DNA from: Sphaerosporella brunnea
Taxonomy: Eukaryota; Ascomycota; Pezizomycetes; Pezizales; Pyronemataceae
Assembly (NCBI GenBank): GCA_008704415.1
Contig: VXIS01000040.1
Coordinates: 1-64,000 of the forward strand
Length of the DNA: 64,000 nucleotides
Direction: 5' to 3'
Shown here: one piece after another, positions 23,007-35,160 of the stretch
How positions within the stretch are numbered: the first letter of the stretch is position 1
Layout: every line of letters begins with the position of its first letter
Position numbers and translations under genes: made by a program
The notes under the pieces: generated by a model
What the model was told of the DNA's origin: nothing
Database searches by the model: none
What the model saw: the letters and a program-made list of their open reading frames with translations, nothing else

Positions 23007-24208
23007 TTGCCGAAACCAGAACTCGATAAGAGGTAGAAGGTGTTGTAGAGTCTTGTGTTTGTGTCTTCTTACTGCGCCTGTATACCTGGGAGTTTGGCTT
23101 CTTTTTCACATTTCAATTGCCAAAGTATCTGTTACTGTTTTGCTGGCGTGTTTGAATGGAGAGGCAAGATTCTATTCGTGTAGTGATTCTGTACCAAGGG
23201 TTACGTAAGTCTAAACGTGTTGCATGAATGCGTGTATATACAAATCTACGGATTTCACAGGCTCGACTCAATGGATGACAGAATTAGATTGATTCCATAG
23301 AGCTACATGTACATGGAGAGAATGGATTCGATGCGAGGAGTGTTGGGAATAGACGAAAACTTGTCAATGTCAATGACAGGACTTCTACGAGCCTTATCAG
23401 TGACTCCTTTTGCATTTTCTCAGACCTTCGTCTTCTCCTCTTCGTCCTGATAGCTCCTGGATTCCCCTCCTTTCTAGAGAAACCGTCCAGAAACTGAGCA
23501 CCTCGGCACTTGCTAAGAGATTCTTGACCCGCCTGAAGCACTGCTCTCTCTTTCACTAGTATGAATGGCTACGGACCTCATGAATTGAGCACGGGTAGCC
23601 GGTTCCTCCACTCCCATGCTGCCACCGAGGGTGGCAACCGGGAATCGAATGGCCTCGAGGCAATGTGCTGGATTCGCTTCTCGGGAAAGTGGCAGTTGGG
23701 GGGATTGGAATTTTACAGATAGCAAAAGGAATGCTGTGTGATATTTGGTGACTCCGGAGTCATGATTCTGCACTCGAACTGACCCTAAACCCCGGACATC
23801 CGCCTTTCCGACTCTCGGCCGCTTTGCAATCACACGTATCTATCTGACAAGCAGTGCGTGTCTCGGAGTTGCGGCTTGCATAGGCAACACTCGTATACGT
23901 CTCCGAGTGGGAAGTGGTGCCGTCTTAAGTCCGCTCGGATCTGATAAATTACGCGGCCCTAATTCCGAGGCTCCGAAAGAGAACTTGCCGCCAATGATAA
24001 GGCTTGCTGAGAGAAAAAGAACTCTTAAGTTGGCTACCTACCCCAGGATGGCTTAATTCTTCTGAATCACGTCCAGCTTCGTTCTGTTCTTTGCCTCACG
24101 GTTCGGTTTCGGTTTCAACTTCGGCGTTGCATTGCTCCAAGCAAAGGAAAAAAAGCTTATTTCCATCTGATAACGCCCTCTCCACGCGCGCACAGCAACC
24201 CCGCCAAA
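23007..24208. other. Intergenic, no gene seen
   Basis: Contains the 3' region of the orphan gene and the promoter of the Aim32-like gene. A 14-bp perfect palindrome, TGACTCCGGAGTCA, lies at 23749-23762. ORFs here are short and lack motifs. Confidence 0.5.
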
Positions 24209-25195
24209 ATGCCTCTTGCCGCCCTCAAGCGCGTCGCAACCTCCTTCCTCACTCCACGCAACGGCTCGCCGTCCTCGGCCGCCGGACCCGAATCCCTCTT
24301 CCCCGTAGTCACTGTAGAAGAAGATGGCGAGGACTGCAACCACGACTGCGATGCATGTCCCGGGTATGGTCGCGCATTCGACAAGATTGGGGTGGAAACG
24401 TCGGATAAGCTTTGGGGCCAGGTGAAGAAGTATTCGACGCACGTGGTGGTGGCAACGGGAGAGAACGACTGGATCAGAGATGTTGAGGAAATCAAGGGAA
24501 GCGTTATGCGAGCGCTCGCCAACGAGAAGGCGTCGCTGGAGTCGGGGAGAATGATGATTTCCGCCTCGGATCAGCCGGTGCCTGAGGCGTATCATGAGGC
24601 GAAGGATGGGGAGGAGAAGCCCACTACTGTGCTGCTCCTCCCTGCTTTTGTGGTGGTGGAGGAAGTCAAGCCTTCGGATGCGCAGACGATTATCACAGAG
24701 TATGTGAACAAAGGCCCGACCACGGATACGCCGCTTGAGACTGCGCCTGCCGACAAATCGGTGGAAGGAGCTGCAGAGGAGACTACGCCTGCTTTCACTG
24801 CTTTCACCGGCCCGCTGAAATCCCACTCCTACCCCCACTCCTTCCTGATCTTGATTTGTTCCCATCGCCACCGAGACGCGCGCTGCGGCATCAGTGCTCC
24901 CATCCTCCGAAAAGAATTCGAGAAGCACCTTCGGCCGCTAGGGCTATGGAGGGACCACACCGATACTCGCCCAGGAGGTGCCAGTGTCGTGTTTATCAAC
25001 CATGTTGGTGGACACAAGTACTCGGCGAATGTCATCATCTACAGAAAGGAGGATGGACAAGGAATGTGGCTCGCTAGAGTTGCACCGAAACATGTGGAAG
25101 GTATCGTCAAGCACACATTGGCGAAGGGCAGGGTTGTGCATCCTGACATGGTCAGGGGCGGTTTCAATAGAAAGGAGGGGTTGGCGAGTTGGTAA
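24209..25195 (+). CDS. AIM32: Aim32/Apd1-like thioredoxin-fold [2Fe-2S] protein
   Basis: Intronless 328-aa ORF starting in a good context (GCCAAAATGCC). An N-terminal C-x3-C-x2-C cluster (residues 43-50) precedes a sucrase/ferredoxin-like, thioredoxin-fold region. The C-terminal half has C-S-H-R-H-R-D-x-R-C-G (217-227) and H-V-G-G-H-K-Y (265-271), the signature of the Aim32/Apd1 family. In that family two Cys and two His are the known ligands of a bis-histidinyl [2Fe-2S] cluster. Yeast Aim32 is mitochondrial and needed for normal mitochondrial inheritance and redox quality control. The start here (M-P-L-A-A-L-K-R-V-A-T-S-F-L) has the Arg/Lys/Ser character of a matrix presequence. Apd1 (cytosolic) is the alternative assignment. 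Confidence 0.85.
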   Translation: MPLAALKRVATSFLTPRNGSPSSAAGPESLFPVVTVEEDGEDCNHDCDACPGYGRAFDKIGVETSDKLWGQVKKYSTHVVVATGENDWIRDVEEIKGSVMRALANEKASLESGRMMISASDQPVPEAYHEAKDGEEKPTTVLLLPAFVVVEEVKPSDAQTIITEYVNKGPTTDTPLETAPADKSVEGAAEETTPAFTAFTGPLKSHSYPHSFLILICSHRHRDARCGISAPILRKEFEKHLRPLGLWRDHTDTRPGGASVVFINHVGGHKYSANVIIYRKEDGQGMWLARVAPKHVEGIVKHTLAKGRVVHPDMVRGGFNRKEGLASW

Positions 25196-28100
25196 AGTGA
25201 GTCGTTTTAGAATAGAGCGAAATGTGGTGGACAATGATAGTTAATGCTCAGGCGCAATAATGAGAAAAATGGCTCATCCTGTTTTCATGCAACCCTACCA
25301 CGAATTGCATGCGTCTGCGAGAAGTTCTTGAACCGCCAGACTGATATCCAGAAAACGCATACTGTATTCAACACACGAGTGATATTCAATGAATTGCAAA
25401 GCCATCCCCATCTCATGACCCTCCGCAATGGTAAAAAGCATTTGTTTTCACCATTGGGACCACCCAAAACACCATGTCATTGGCTACGATGGAAGGCAAC
25501 ATCGGAGCAACATGTCCATGTGTATAGTCCTTCACCTGGTCCTGTCTTGTTCTAAAGAATAAGGTATGTACGCAGCTCATATCGTCTTTTCTTTTTCCCG
25601 GAGAGCAATTTCCATCCTAGCACTCCGCTCTCCCACTTCCTTACAGTACCCTTCTAGGATACCTTCCCTCCGATTCCTGAAAACCCTCATGATTTCCGCC
25701 GATCGCACCAAGTTCGGATCATGATATATCGATAATTACTACTTACACTCATAACTGACAATACTATATCATAAATTCCATTTATTTTTAAAAGCAAGGG
25801 TAAAAACTACACCGAAAAGATTAATTAAAGCTGCGCCTAGGCCCTTTACCGAGTGATATTTGCTGATTAGAGGTTTTTTTTTTTCGACGTCGAACACCGG
25901 CGCTACTTCCCATAGTGGCCTCTGTTTCACTTTTTTATGGGAGGCGTGGGTGTCCTCGTCTTCTCTAGCCGGAGGGCCTGCCTCAAACAAAGTTTTATAC
26001 CTGTTTTTGGAATTGAATATGCGTCCTGACATGCATATGGTATGGTGTGGGCGCTATCTATTATCACCTCCGTGTCTGTTACATAGGTATCACCACTACA
26101 CTTCACAAGCAACCTAGGCATGTTTTTCTCCAACAATACCTCTGTATTGTATAGAGTGAAACTTAAGTTTCCTACGCAATCATCGACCCACCCCCCCTAC
26201 TCAGTCTGCAAACCCCATGGGGTTCTCTGAGATGGAGAGGTGGCGGCTACATGAAGAAGCTGGTGTTGGAATATCCGAGAGGTTGCTAATATCTGTACAT
26301 ATATGACATGACATAAATAGGCGTGCGTATGAGGAAAAATAACGCCATCCCATCTCAATGCCAGAAGATCTTGTGGTGGCGCGTTTCCCACTGTGTGGAT
26401 GTCGAGGCCTCTCTTCTCCTGGAAGGAAAAGGAAAACAGAAGCTCTTGTATGTATACCCACCGGTGCTGTCCTCCAGAGCAAAACTGCAAATCGCCAAGT
26501 CCCACCAGCCGAGCCGGTAACACGGTACTGGGATAAAGCACGACAATGTACAGGCGCCACGCGTGTGCCCGGCGTGGCATGTAACGCGAACGAAGCATTT
26601 GCACTCAGAGCGGGCTGGGAAGGAGTGCGGCTTCATCAATCCGAGTCCTGAGATATTTGTTTTTTTCGCTTGGGCCACTTATATATTAAAGCTTCCTCTT
26701 GTTTTGAGGTCAATACATCTGGCCTGTTGCGTGGCCTCAATTGACTGCAGCTGCAGCCGACATTCAATTGAACCACAAGACCTCCGGCCTATATATATAT
26801 AGAGCAAGTACTTACTTAAGTATCTAGGTGTTTTAGATTTCTCTTAAGGCGTTATATGCTAAGTATGTACCCCACAGTGTGCATCTGCAGGAGCTTTCGA
26901 ACCTAGAGTACTCTATGTACATAGGTAGCCCTTAAGCTTTCACACCGCCGGCAGTTACAATTCCCTCCCTCACAGAATCAGCCGCAAAGTAAAAAAATCA
27001 ATATGTAGAGTCACACCATGCCCCATCTGCATCACAAACACCAAGGACCTGCAGTAGCGTCTCATGCATTGCCTTTGATTCGACGACGGTGTTTAAACTG
27101 CTCTCACGGCTTTTTGTGCATCATGGCATCAGAGCCATCATGGGCCCATGGCCTCCATTGCCCAAGTCCAGAGTCTGGCCATTCACCCATCGTGTTACAC
27201 GAGATGAGGGAAAAATTCACGACAATTGATGGGACTGATATAACCCTTTTTTTTTTTTTTTCGCTCGTTGTCAGAGGCAATGAAGCCGACCGCCGCGATT
27301 TCCCGTTTGTTGCGTGCATGCCCGCAGTCTCGCCGCATCCCGATCTGTGCCCAAGAAGGTAGCCCGCTGCTTACTGTTGCAACCACACGAAATCATCACC
27401 ACACCACACTTCATCTCACGCATCACTGGTACCGCCGTTTAACCCGCGGAGATGCTGGGAGCAGATGTACTACAACGTCGGCAAGCTGCAGTAGAGTGCA
27501 GCGATATCCACACCTACATAACTAGGTGTTGAGGAGTGCATAAGTATTGCTGTGCGTACGACTCGTTGAGGGTGATCTGCCAACGTTCTGCCTGCACCGG
27601 CAGGCAGAATATGGTAGAATAGAGCCGCGAAAAAAAAGATAGTTCTTTGGGTTTTTGATTATCTCAGGACGAACTACACTTTCTATTGGGTTTCGGTGCT
27701 TTCTCTTCAGTTTAGGAGTTGTTGCACCTCGAGGCAAAGCATCATGACGATTACTCGCGCCAAGCCTCACCCATATCCTTAGGTAAGCTGCCTCTTCCGA
27801 AATCTCATTGTCAGAGGTAGCGCATGACGATGATTGTTTCCAACTTGACGGCGAACGCCCATCCGGCATTGCAAAACTGACGGAGATCTGTTGCCGAAAC
27901 CTGAGACATCTCCGTGTGATTGTCTTTGCCAACGTGCTGTTTCTCTCCCTCACCGTGCAACGGTGCCTAGACCCCAACGAGGCTCTGTGCCACTCCAAGC
28001 GGAGCTCCCTGAGCCGCACATGGCTGGTGCATATTGTGGGGAAAGCCGCTACTGCCCGACGACCTGTCGCTCGATTAGGTGGCTTCCGCAGCCGAGCAGC

Positions 28101-30407
28101 GAGCCAACCAGCTGATCATTAACCCCTAGTGTAAGCAGTCACCGGAAGGAACAAAGGATCAAAACAAATGTTGCGATGAGTTGAGGGTTTGGAGAAGCCC
28201 CAGCCGGGCGGTCACCGCTCAGTGGTTACCGTTATGTAAAAGCCCTAAAGATGTTGGTTGTTCCCAAGCTGCAGGCGTGCTGCAGTCGGCGCTTTGATCC
28301 TGCTTGTCCTGATTCCGAGCACATCCTTCCTTCCTTTGTGCAATTTATCTCCAGTGGTCATGTGAGAATGTCGAAATGTATTAGCTCACAGAAATCGGAC
28401 TGGCTGTTGCGAAGTTCCGTCCAGGGGGAGTTTGGTTTGGATGCCAGCGAGCAGCAAGTGTCCGTGTCAAAGCGAGGCAAGGCGATCGCAGTATTCGTGT
28501 GCCCAGGACGGGGAAGTCGGACAGGATTGTTGCGAGCGATGTGCCTAAGATGGCGACTGCTGAGGGTCAAGTGTTGCACCGTACATGGCCATGGTGTGCC
28601 TGCTGCTGTTGAGTTGCAATCGTGTGTGCCGAATCATCCGCCTTCACGATGTTGAAGCAAAATGGTGGGAATACGCCTCACACGAAGCTGGGCGAGATCG
28701 CTATCTTTATATGTTCCTCCCGCGGGATGTTGGTGCACAGCAATTCCTACCTCGAGCAGAAAGAAGGCCAGTGTTCGGCGACCTCGCGATATGCGTGCGA
28801 TAAGGGATTCGCTTTGCTTTCACTGTGGAGTAATTCCCCGTGTCGCCTGTCGCCGCACCGATGATGGCCGCACGCTTGTGTGTAACTGTGTGTTGGAAAC
28901 GCGGCCAGATTGAGGTGGAGAAAAAGAAAGCGCTAAAAGCTCAGCATGCAGGTCCCATCGAAGAGTCCGGAGACTAGGGTTTGAGCGCTCCAAGTGAGTG
29001 GGGTCCGAGTGACCGGTCATCCACAGGTGGGGGACCCGCACTGTGACCTGATCTCAAACCCCAGACATAGCCAGATCTCGGGGCTTGGTGTTTTAGTGCG
29101 TATGCCTTCGCCCCGCCGACGGCCATCTCACGAAAGGTAACACGACAACACAGCACAGACGCCAGAAACAATCGCAATTGTACGAGTACTTGTCGATCGC
29201 TAGCAATTGCTGGCGGCAGTCTGTATTGTGTTCTACAGCAGCGCTGAGGAGGACACTCGGCGCGAGTGCCTAGGATAACTAGGCCCTTGGATGATCTGCG
29301 CACATAGGAGATATATACTTTTTCCTGCACGAATTGTCAATCGAACTGAAGCACGCCTGCGCGCATGATGTTGAGCAAAATACTTGGCCCACCTGACGTC
29401 CAACTGACAACGAGGTGCCCACACAGGTGCCCACACACAATCCAGGTTGCGCGGTTCGGGAGTTAGATGAGTGCAGCGGCTGCGAGGGAACGTGCGTCGA
29501 CGAGACCCAAGGGTTTGGGGAGTGTAAGACAAGCGGGGTTTAGATGTGGCGGAGGGTTCGGCTTTCGGAGTCTGCCTAGACACGAGAGTGCAATGGCCGC
29601 CTGTTCGCCGCCACCGCGGGAAAGGCTGATGCGGTTGTCATTGCAACTGGGGTTGGGGGGGGGGGGGGTGCTTCGGGTGCGAGAGCGTCCGTTTTCGCAT
29701 CGATGATGTATGTCTGTCAGGTGGACTGCCGTCGTCTATTCAACTCAATTGGCTCAGAGCTCACGTGGAGGCGGTTGGAAGTTTCCATTAGTCACAGCAG
29801 CACTTCGGGGAGGGCAACGCGAGGTGAGTCGGCATCGGATGCGGCGTGGCCGCCTGAGCAGGAACTTTCTATTCGCTGCCGTCTCTTTCGATGATGCTCC
29901 ACAACAAACCCAGCTTTTTTTTTCGACGGGGCCTAACTTTGTTTTGCACAGGGATTTCTGCAAGATGGGTCACACATTTTTCGTAGCTTGGCTTTCGCTC
30001 GGCGGCGGCGACGGCGGAGGGTCCAGGAGGAGAGAACGTCGTCATCATCCAGTCTTGTTCTTTCATGCAAAAAGATGCGTGCCCTGACCTCCGTCTTGAG
30101 TCCTCCCTCCACCCCCCCTCCGAACAACACGAATACACCCGTAGAGTGCACTAAGTCGCCTCACCCACACCCACCCACCACCCTCCCGGTCCCGTCCTCC
30201 CCCCCCTCCTCCTCCTCTCTCCTCTTCTCTCCTTCTCACCACCACCACACCAACTCTCGCACTCCTGAAAAGAAATAAGCAAACACTCTACGCAGAAACC
30301 AATTCAATTATCCCCCCCCCCCCCCCAACACTCAAGCTATTCCAGATTTTGACTCTGATCCGCTCTAACATTTCTTATAAACCCCCCAAATCGTCCCTTC
30401 ACTTAAA
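25196..30407. other. 5.2-kb region without recognised genes
   Basis: The longest gene-poor stretch of the window. ORFs up to 165 codons exist on both strands but none has a motif, a paralogue here, or a defensible splice pattern. It includes a 14-base G run (29655-29668) and a 15-base C run (30312-30326). The CT-rich tract 30080-30400 is probably the leader of the F-box gene. No tRNA or rRNA gene was recognised. Confidence 0.5.
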
Positions 30408-32127
30408 ATGTCTCCAAACTCAAACGACTACACGCACACTCTGCACCTACAGGAAGACGATTCCTCACGGATTCCGCAGACCTTCACTACATCCATCGTC
30501 GAACCTCCCTCGCCGAATACGCTCGATAAGCACTTCGTGTTCCCCCTCCAGTCACCGCCTCGCAACAGATACCCGCTTGCCATGCCTACCCACGAGTCTC
30601 GAACTGCAAAGGAGCGAGTGATTGCCCCAATTGAGCGGCTTCCAGTTGAGATTTTTGGTAGGGATAGCATTCAGCGCGTGTTGCCTGTTCGGTCCTGTTA
30701 ACATTGTTGCAGACCAAATCATTCCGCTGCTCGCTGTTGATACCCCAACAAACGGATACACGCCGCGGAACAAAGACTTGGCTTCGTGCTTGTTAGTGTC
30801 TCGTACCTTTTACAACATGACTCTCTCGACCTTGTACGCTCGCGTTACATTCCCGCACTCCTCCATTTTCTCCAAGTTCTTGACTCACATAGCCAAGTAT
30901 CCCGAATTGGGTCAACTTGTACGGCGGCTGGATTTTTCCCAGTTCACGTCGGTGGGTCTTGGGCGCACGAGAAAGATGCAATTTGAGATTCACAACTTGA
31001 CGCACAAAACGCTGCTCGAGTGTCTAAACCTTACGCCACGACTGAGAGAGTTCTTGGCCGCTGAATCCATGGACATGGACATTGACGAAAGGGTCTTGGA
31101 GAAACTTTTTTTCGACCTGCCCAGGCTCGAGGCGATCGATTTCTGCGGCTCCACAACTCCCAGCTTCATGCGCGCGGTCACGGCCGTCGTTTCAGCTAAC
31201 CACCCGAGCATGCCCGACGCATTGAAGCTCAAGAGAGTGGGGTTCCATGGTTGCAACACCATCCCTCCCTCGGTTTTCGCTACTCTTATTCCGCGTCTTT
31301 CCCAGGTCACCCACCTGGATTTGACCCACACCCAGGTCACCGACGGTACCCTGCATGCGCTGCCAAAGACTGCGAAAATCACTCACCTTTCGCTGTCTAA
31401 ATGCAGCAAGCTGCGGGGACCGGCGGTTGTTGATTTCCTCATCAACCACCCCGGCGTCAAGAACCTTGTGTCACTCAACCTCTACTTCGACACCAGCAGG
31501 TACCGTCTGCTTTCTACGGCTGATGTTGATGAACTGCTGCCACGGCTTCCGAACACTCTGCGATCTTTGAACCTCTCGGGCGCCAAGATCAATGCTTCTC
31601 ACATTCCTCAGCTCCGGCGCCTGTCGAAGCACCTTGAGGAGCTCTCCATCGGAAACGCCGACCTTACCTTGCATGATATCAATGGTATCTTCGAGAGGGG
31701 AGACGAGCAGGAGCAGCGTGAGCACGGACCTCACCAGTCCAAGTTGCACTACCTTGATTTGACCGGCATCTCGTCTGTCACTCCCATCAGTATCATCCTG
31801 GCGGGCAGCAATGATTCTCTGCTCCGCCGCGACACTTACCCGCTTCAGGTGCTGGAGCTCAGTGAGAAGGTCACCGATGGTCTCAAGGAGCGCACTGCCT
31901 CCGGGACCCGCATGGGCTGGACAGTGAAGACTGATAGACGGCGCGGTTGGTATGTGCGCACTGCACCTGGTACCACGCCGGGCGGAGAACAACTCGCGAA
32001 GGCCCTCAGAGAGGATGATGGCAGTCGTTCCTGGAAGATGGGCGGGAAATCATGGGGTAGCCGCAAGATTGGCATGGCCCAGGGACAGCTTGTCGGGCTA
32101 TACGGCTACTACGCGTTTGGCATGTAA
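30408..32127 (+). CDS. F-box protein with leucine-rich repeats
   Basis: Exons 30408-30657 and 30713-32127 (55-bp intron, donor GTAGGG, branch GTTAAC, acceptor GCAG) encode 554 aa. An N-terminal about 75 residues of low complexity is followed by an F-box-like segment (about 76-125): I-E-R-L-P-V-E-I-F-D-Q-I-I-P-L-L, later L-A-S-C-L-L-V-S-R-T-F-Y. The remainder carries LRR-like strands (L-T-H-L-D-L-T-H-T-Q-V and L-R-S-L-N-L-S-G-A-K-I). F-box/LRR proteins are usually substrate adaptors of SCF ubiquitin ligases, binding Skp1 through the F-box and substrate through the LRR. The orthologue group and substrate are not known to me. A distal stretch (L-D-L-T-G-I-S-S-V-T) continues the LRR pattern near residue 435. 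Confidence 0.85.
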
Positions 32128-33005
32128 CAGCGGATAACGACGCTCAATTCGAACGATATATGCTTTCCATTTCATTCACCGGTTTTTGCTTGGAGTTGGT
32201 GTTCAACAGGATTGTACAACAGCCGGTGCCTTCTTATGGGAGCCTGTTAATTCGCGCATCTTTGCTTCTTTGCGTGGAATGGGTTACTTTTGACTTGTAC
32301 ATATCATTTCCCTGGAGTTTTTGCAACTGCCTTTTTTCGGTTTGGGATTTGCTTTTTTGTTCTTATGTTTCGCGGCTTTGGGCGGGACCGGTAGGGCGGC
32401 ACGGCGCATCTGGTCATCAATTTGCTTTTTTCCTTTCTCTCGGCTGAACATTTCGCGCTGAGATGTGTGTGGGTGTTGTGCTGCGCTTAATTTGCTTTTT
32501 GTATCTAGCGAAAGGCCAATCGAAACAGAAATCTTGTGTTACTGAAAACGGTCGGGTGATACCTTGAAAACAGTATAACCATGCCAATTGCCACAAAAGG
32601 TGCCTCGATGCTGCATCCATGACTCTTTGCTGGCGATCCTTTAGTGCGGTGGAGAAAGTTTATGATGCAGGTGCAGGCGACTTTGTTTTTCAGTATGTGG
32701 AGACGGAGAGGCGAGGTGGGGAAGAAGGCTGGGTGATAACCTGTGGTGCGGTGGGTCCATCGTGACGCATTTTAGGTCCGTCTTGCCCGGTTTTGCCTTG
32801 CCAAGACTCACCCCAAGGAAGGAGAGGAAATAATGTTAACGTTGCGGTTGCGCGGATCATCGTGATCGCTGCTTAAGCTTGTTTTTTTGTCGATCTTCTA
32901 GATCTGATGAAAACCTTGATCGGCGAACGGGAATTCGAAGCGTTCGCCGATCAAGATTAACGTTCTCATACTGTACATACCAGGTAGTTACATGGTACTT
33001 GCTAA
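32128..33005. other. Intergenic with one strong hairpin
   Basis: 3' region of the F-box gene and non-coding DNA before the Harbinger-like MITE. The only structured feature is the 15-bp-arm palindrome listed separately. Confidence 0.5.
32915..32955. repeat. Perfect inverted repeat, 15-bp arms, 11-base loop
   Basis: CTTGATCGGCGAACG (32915-32929) is the exact reverse complement of CGTTCGCCGATCAAG (32941-32955). It lies about 0.8 kb after the F-box gene and 50 bp before the MITE, too far from the stop to be a simple 3' UTR hairpin. Confidence 0.9.
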
Positions 33006-33636
33006 GGGCCTGTTTGGATAGGCCTCGGTATCGGTATCGTTCTAACATCGGTATCGGTAGCTAATTTTCGAAACACCGAGCTCGGTAGTTGCAACTCGAA
33101 CTGCTACCGACACCGATGGGAGAACGTTTGGATGAACCCCCAATTCATGGATGTGTACCATCATAGTGACATCATACACAGCATCGCGCCCAACTCCTCC
33201 AAGAGCCTGATGCTCTGATGCTCTGCCGCCAAATACCTGCCCTCAAACACAACCATTTTATTGTTGTGAGTTTTCACAAACTCAGACTCGGAGGTTGAGC
33301 TTCTGGTGGACTGGTTGTCGCGTTTCATGGTGGATAATTTTGACCACTGGAGTTGGTGCAGGGGGTTCATCAAAATAATGGACGGTAGGTGGCGGGGAAT
33401 AATTTATGGTCACGCGAAAAATTGTGTGGCTACGCGAGAGAGATAGCGAGGGGTGGATGCTCATACGGAGAGAAACTGACCTCTGGAGGTCAGTATAAAT
33501 TTTCGCGTGCAGAGCCTCACGGTTCCGGTTCCGTTCTGATCTTTGAAGTTGGATACCGAGGTCACCCAAACGGCGTCTCGGTATTTCTGCTCTGAAGTTA
33601 CGAAATACCGATACCGAGACCTATCCAAACAGGCCC
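33006..33636. mobile_element. PIF/Harbinger-like MITE with TAA target duplication
   Basis: Both ends read GGGCCTGTTTGGATAGG and stay complementary for about 32 bp with one mismatch, continuing as CTCGGTATCGGTAT. The 631-bp unit is flanked on each side by TAA (33003-33005 and 33637-33639). A 3-bp TWA duplication and G-G-G-C-C-T-G-T-T-T-G-G-type ends are typical of PIF/Harbinger non-autonomous elements. Subterminal regions repeat the word TCGGTATCGGTA. No transposase ORF is present. Confidence 0.85.
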
Positions 33637-33639
33637 TAA

Positions 33640-34138
33640 AGCAGATATCGATGGTGGCCGGTCATCGGGTTGCACTCGGTTCTCTGGAAAGTGGCGGGTT
33701 AGGGTGGCGGCTAGATCGAAACCAGCGGTGAAGTTGAGAACCCTTCATCGAGAATATCTTGTAATTGTCGCATTTTTGAAATTTGTGGGGAGGGAGGGGG
33801 GTGCACTTTTTGTGAGTGAGCGGTCATGGGGGGGAGGGTGGTTGCATTCGAATTTTGGTGAAATGAAAATGCTACGGGGAGGAGAAAGACATGGGGTCGT
33901 TGGGTCTTGGGTCTTGGAAATATGCTTTTGAGAGCTTTCTTCCAATCACGCCAGCGAGGGGGGACACACTAGTCTTCATAGGATTGCCATTGTCTGTTCA
34001 CAATGCATATGGTGATCTCAGCTTGCCTTACGCAGAATATAACTCCACCCCAAACTCCCTTCTCCAGCAGAACCCCAAAACACAAGACCCAAGCATCAAC
34101 CGAATAGACAAAGCAGAAAAAGAAAAAAAATCATCAAT
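33640..34138. other. Intergenic, no gene seen
   Basis: Non-coding DNA between the MITE and the stop codon of the minus-strand CFEM-like gene; probably includes that gene's 3' UTR. Confidence 0.5.
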
Positions 34139-35160
34139 TTACACCAGCCGGCCGAAATAAGCTTCACGGGCGCTCACTCGTTTCTCGACATTACCTGGAG
34201 TGCTGCTCTTTCTCCAAAACGCCAGTTTAGACCACCACCCGCTATTTTCATGTCCTGTTCCCCCCGTTTCCAGCCGCATATCTGATCCTGTTGCCAGCTG
34301 CGAAGCAAACAGTGTGCGAATCGCCGGCCGTCCAGGCTGCGGTGTGATCGCTGGACTTAGCGGTGCTGGTGTATCGAGCATCCCGCTGCTGAGATATCCT
34401 TCTTTTGATCGAGTGCTCATGCTGCTATATGCATTCGAATAGTGCCGGCTGGGTGGGTGGACAGAGGAAATGGTGGAGGCTGCGGCGGCCGGTGGCCAAT
34501 AGGTGGGCATGGTCGCCTGGGCTAACTGCCGGGATCGTCGGCGGCGAAGGTATTTGCGCAGCGGGCCGGCAAAGGCAAGGACGAGGATAGAGGTGATCAC
34601 TACCATCAGGGCGAGGAAGAAAAAGGGCCAGTTTTTGCGCCACCTTTTGCAAGGTCAGCTTTGGTGTTGCGGGCGGGGATGAGATGTGGTTACCAGTGGG
34701 CTCCCTTCTCGGAGCGCGAGTCATTTGTTTCATTGGATTTATCGTCGCTGACTGTAGCAGTTGAATTGTGGCTGTTGCCTCCTTCGGTGGTTGTGTTGTT
34801 GTTGTTGTTGTTGTTTGGAAGGTTGTCCGTGCTGTCAACCCCCAGGGAAGTTCCGCAGACGGCTTGCAGGTATTTGGATACCCGTTGCCGGTCCGTATTG
34901 ATGGGGCACACCTCGTCACATCCCCAACCCTTCGGTTTGGTATCGATGTAGCTGGTTTCGCAGAAACAGCTGGTGCGGTTTCCGGTGTAGTGTTGGCAGT
35001 CATATTGCGCCGAGTATAGGTCCGTACATGAGTACGCGCAATCAGGTAGACCAGTGGTGCTGTTGAAGACGAGGATTTCCTGTGCTCTGGCTGTAGCCAT
35101 AAACACGCACAAGAGTACAAGACTCCAAGTGAATGCTCTTGCCTTCCGTTTGCGTACCAT
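34139..35160 (-). CDS. CFEM-like single-pass membrane protein
   Basis: Exons 35160-34694 and 34643-34139 (50-bp intron, donor GTAACC, branch AGCTGACC) encode 323 aa. The start M-V-R-K-R-K-A-R gives an ideal signal peptide (cleavage about 26). Eight cysteines follow at 41, 45, 55, 65, 67, 81, 85 and 102, in an order (C-x3-C-x9-C-x9-C-x-C-x13-C-x3-C-x16-C) close to CFEM domains. Next is an Asn/Thr-rich, glycosylation-prone linker with an Asn run, a TM helix (about 163-182), an Arg-rich stop-transfer (R-K-Y-L-R-R-R-R-S-R) and a Ser/Pro-rich cytosolic tail of about 130 residues. Such architecture suits a wall/surface sensor or a haem- or iron-related surface protein; the ligand is unknown. An upstream in-frame Met (35445) would bury the signal peptide, so it was not used. 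Confidence 0.82.

Noticed and set aside
28251..28655. 134-codon + strand ORF in the gene-free block
   Set aside because: No motif, no splice partner, composition like random translation.
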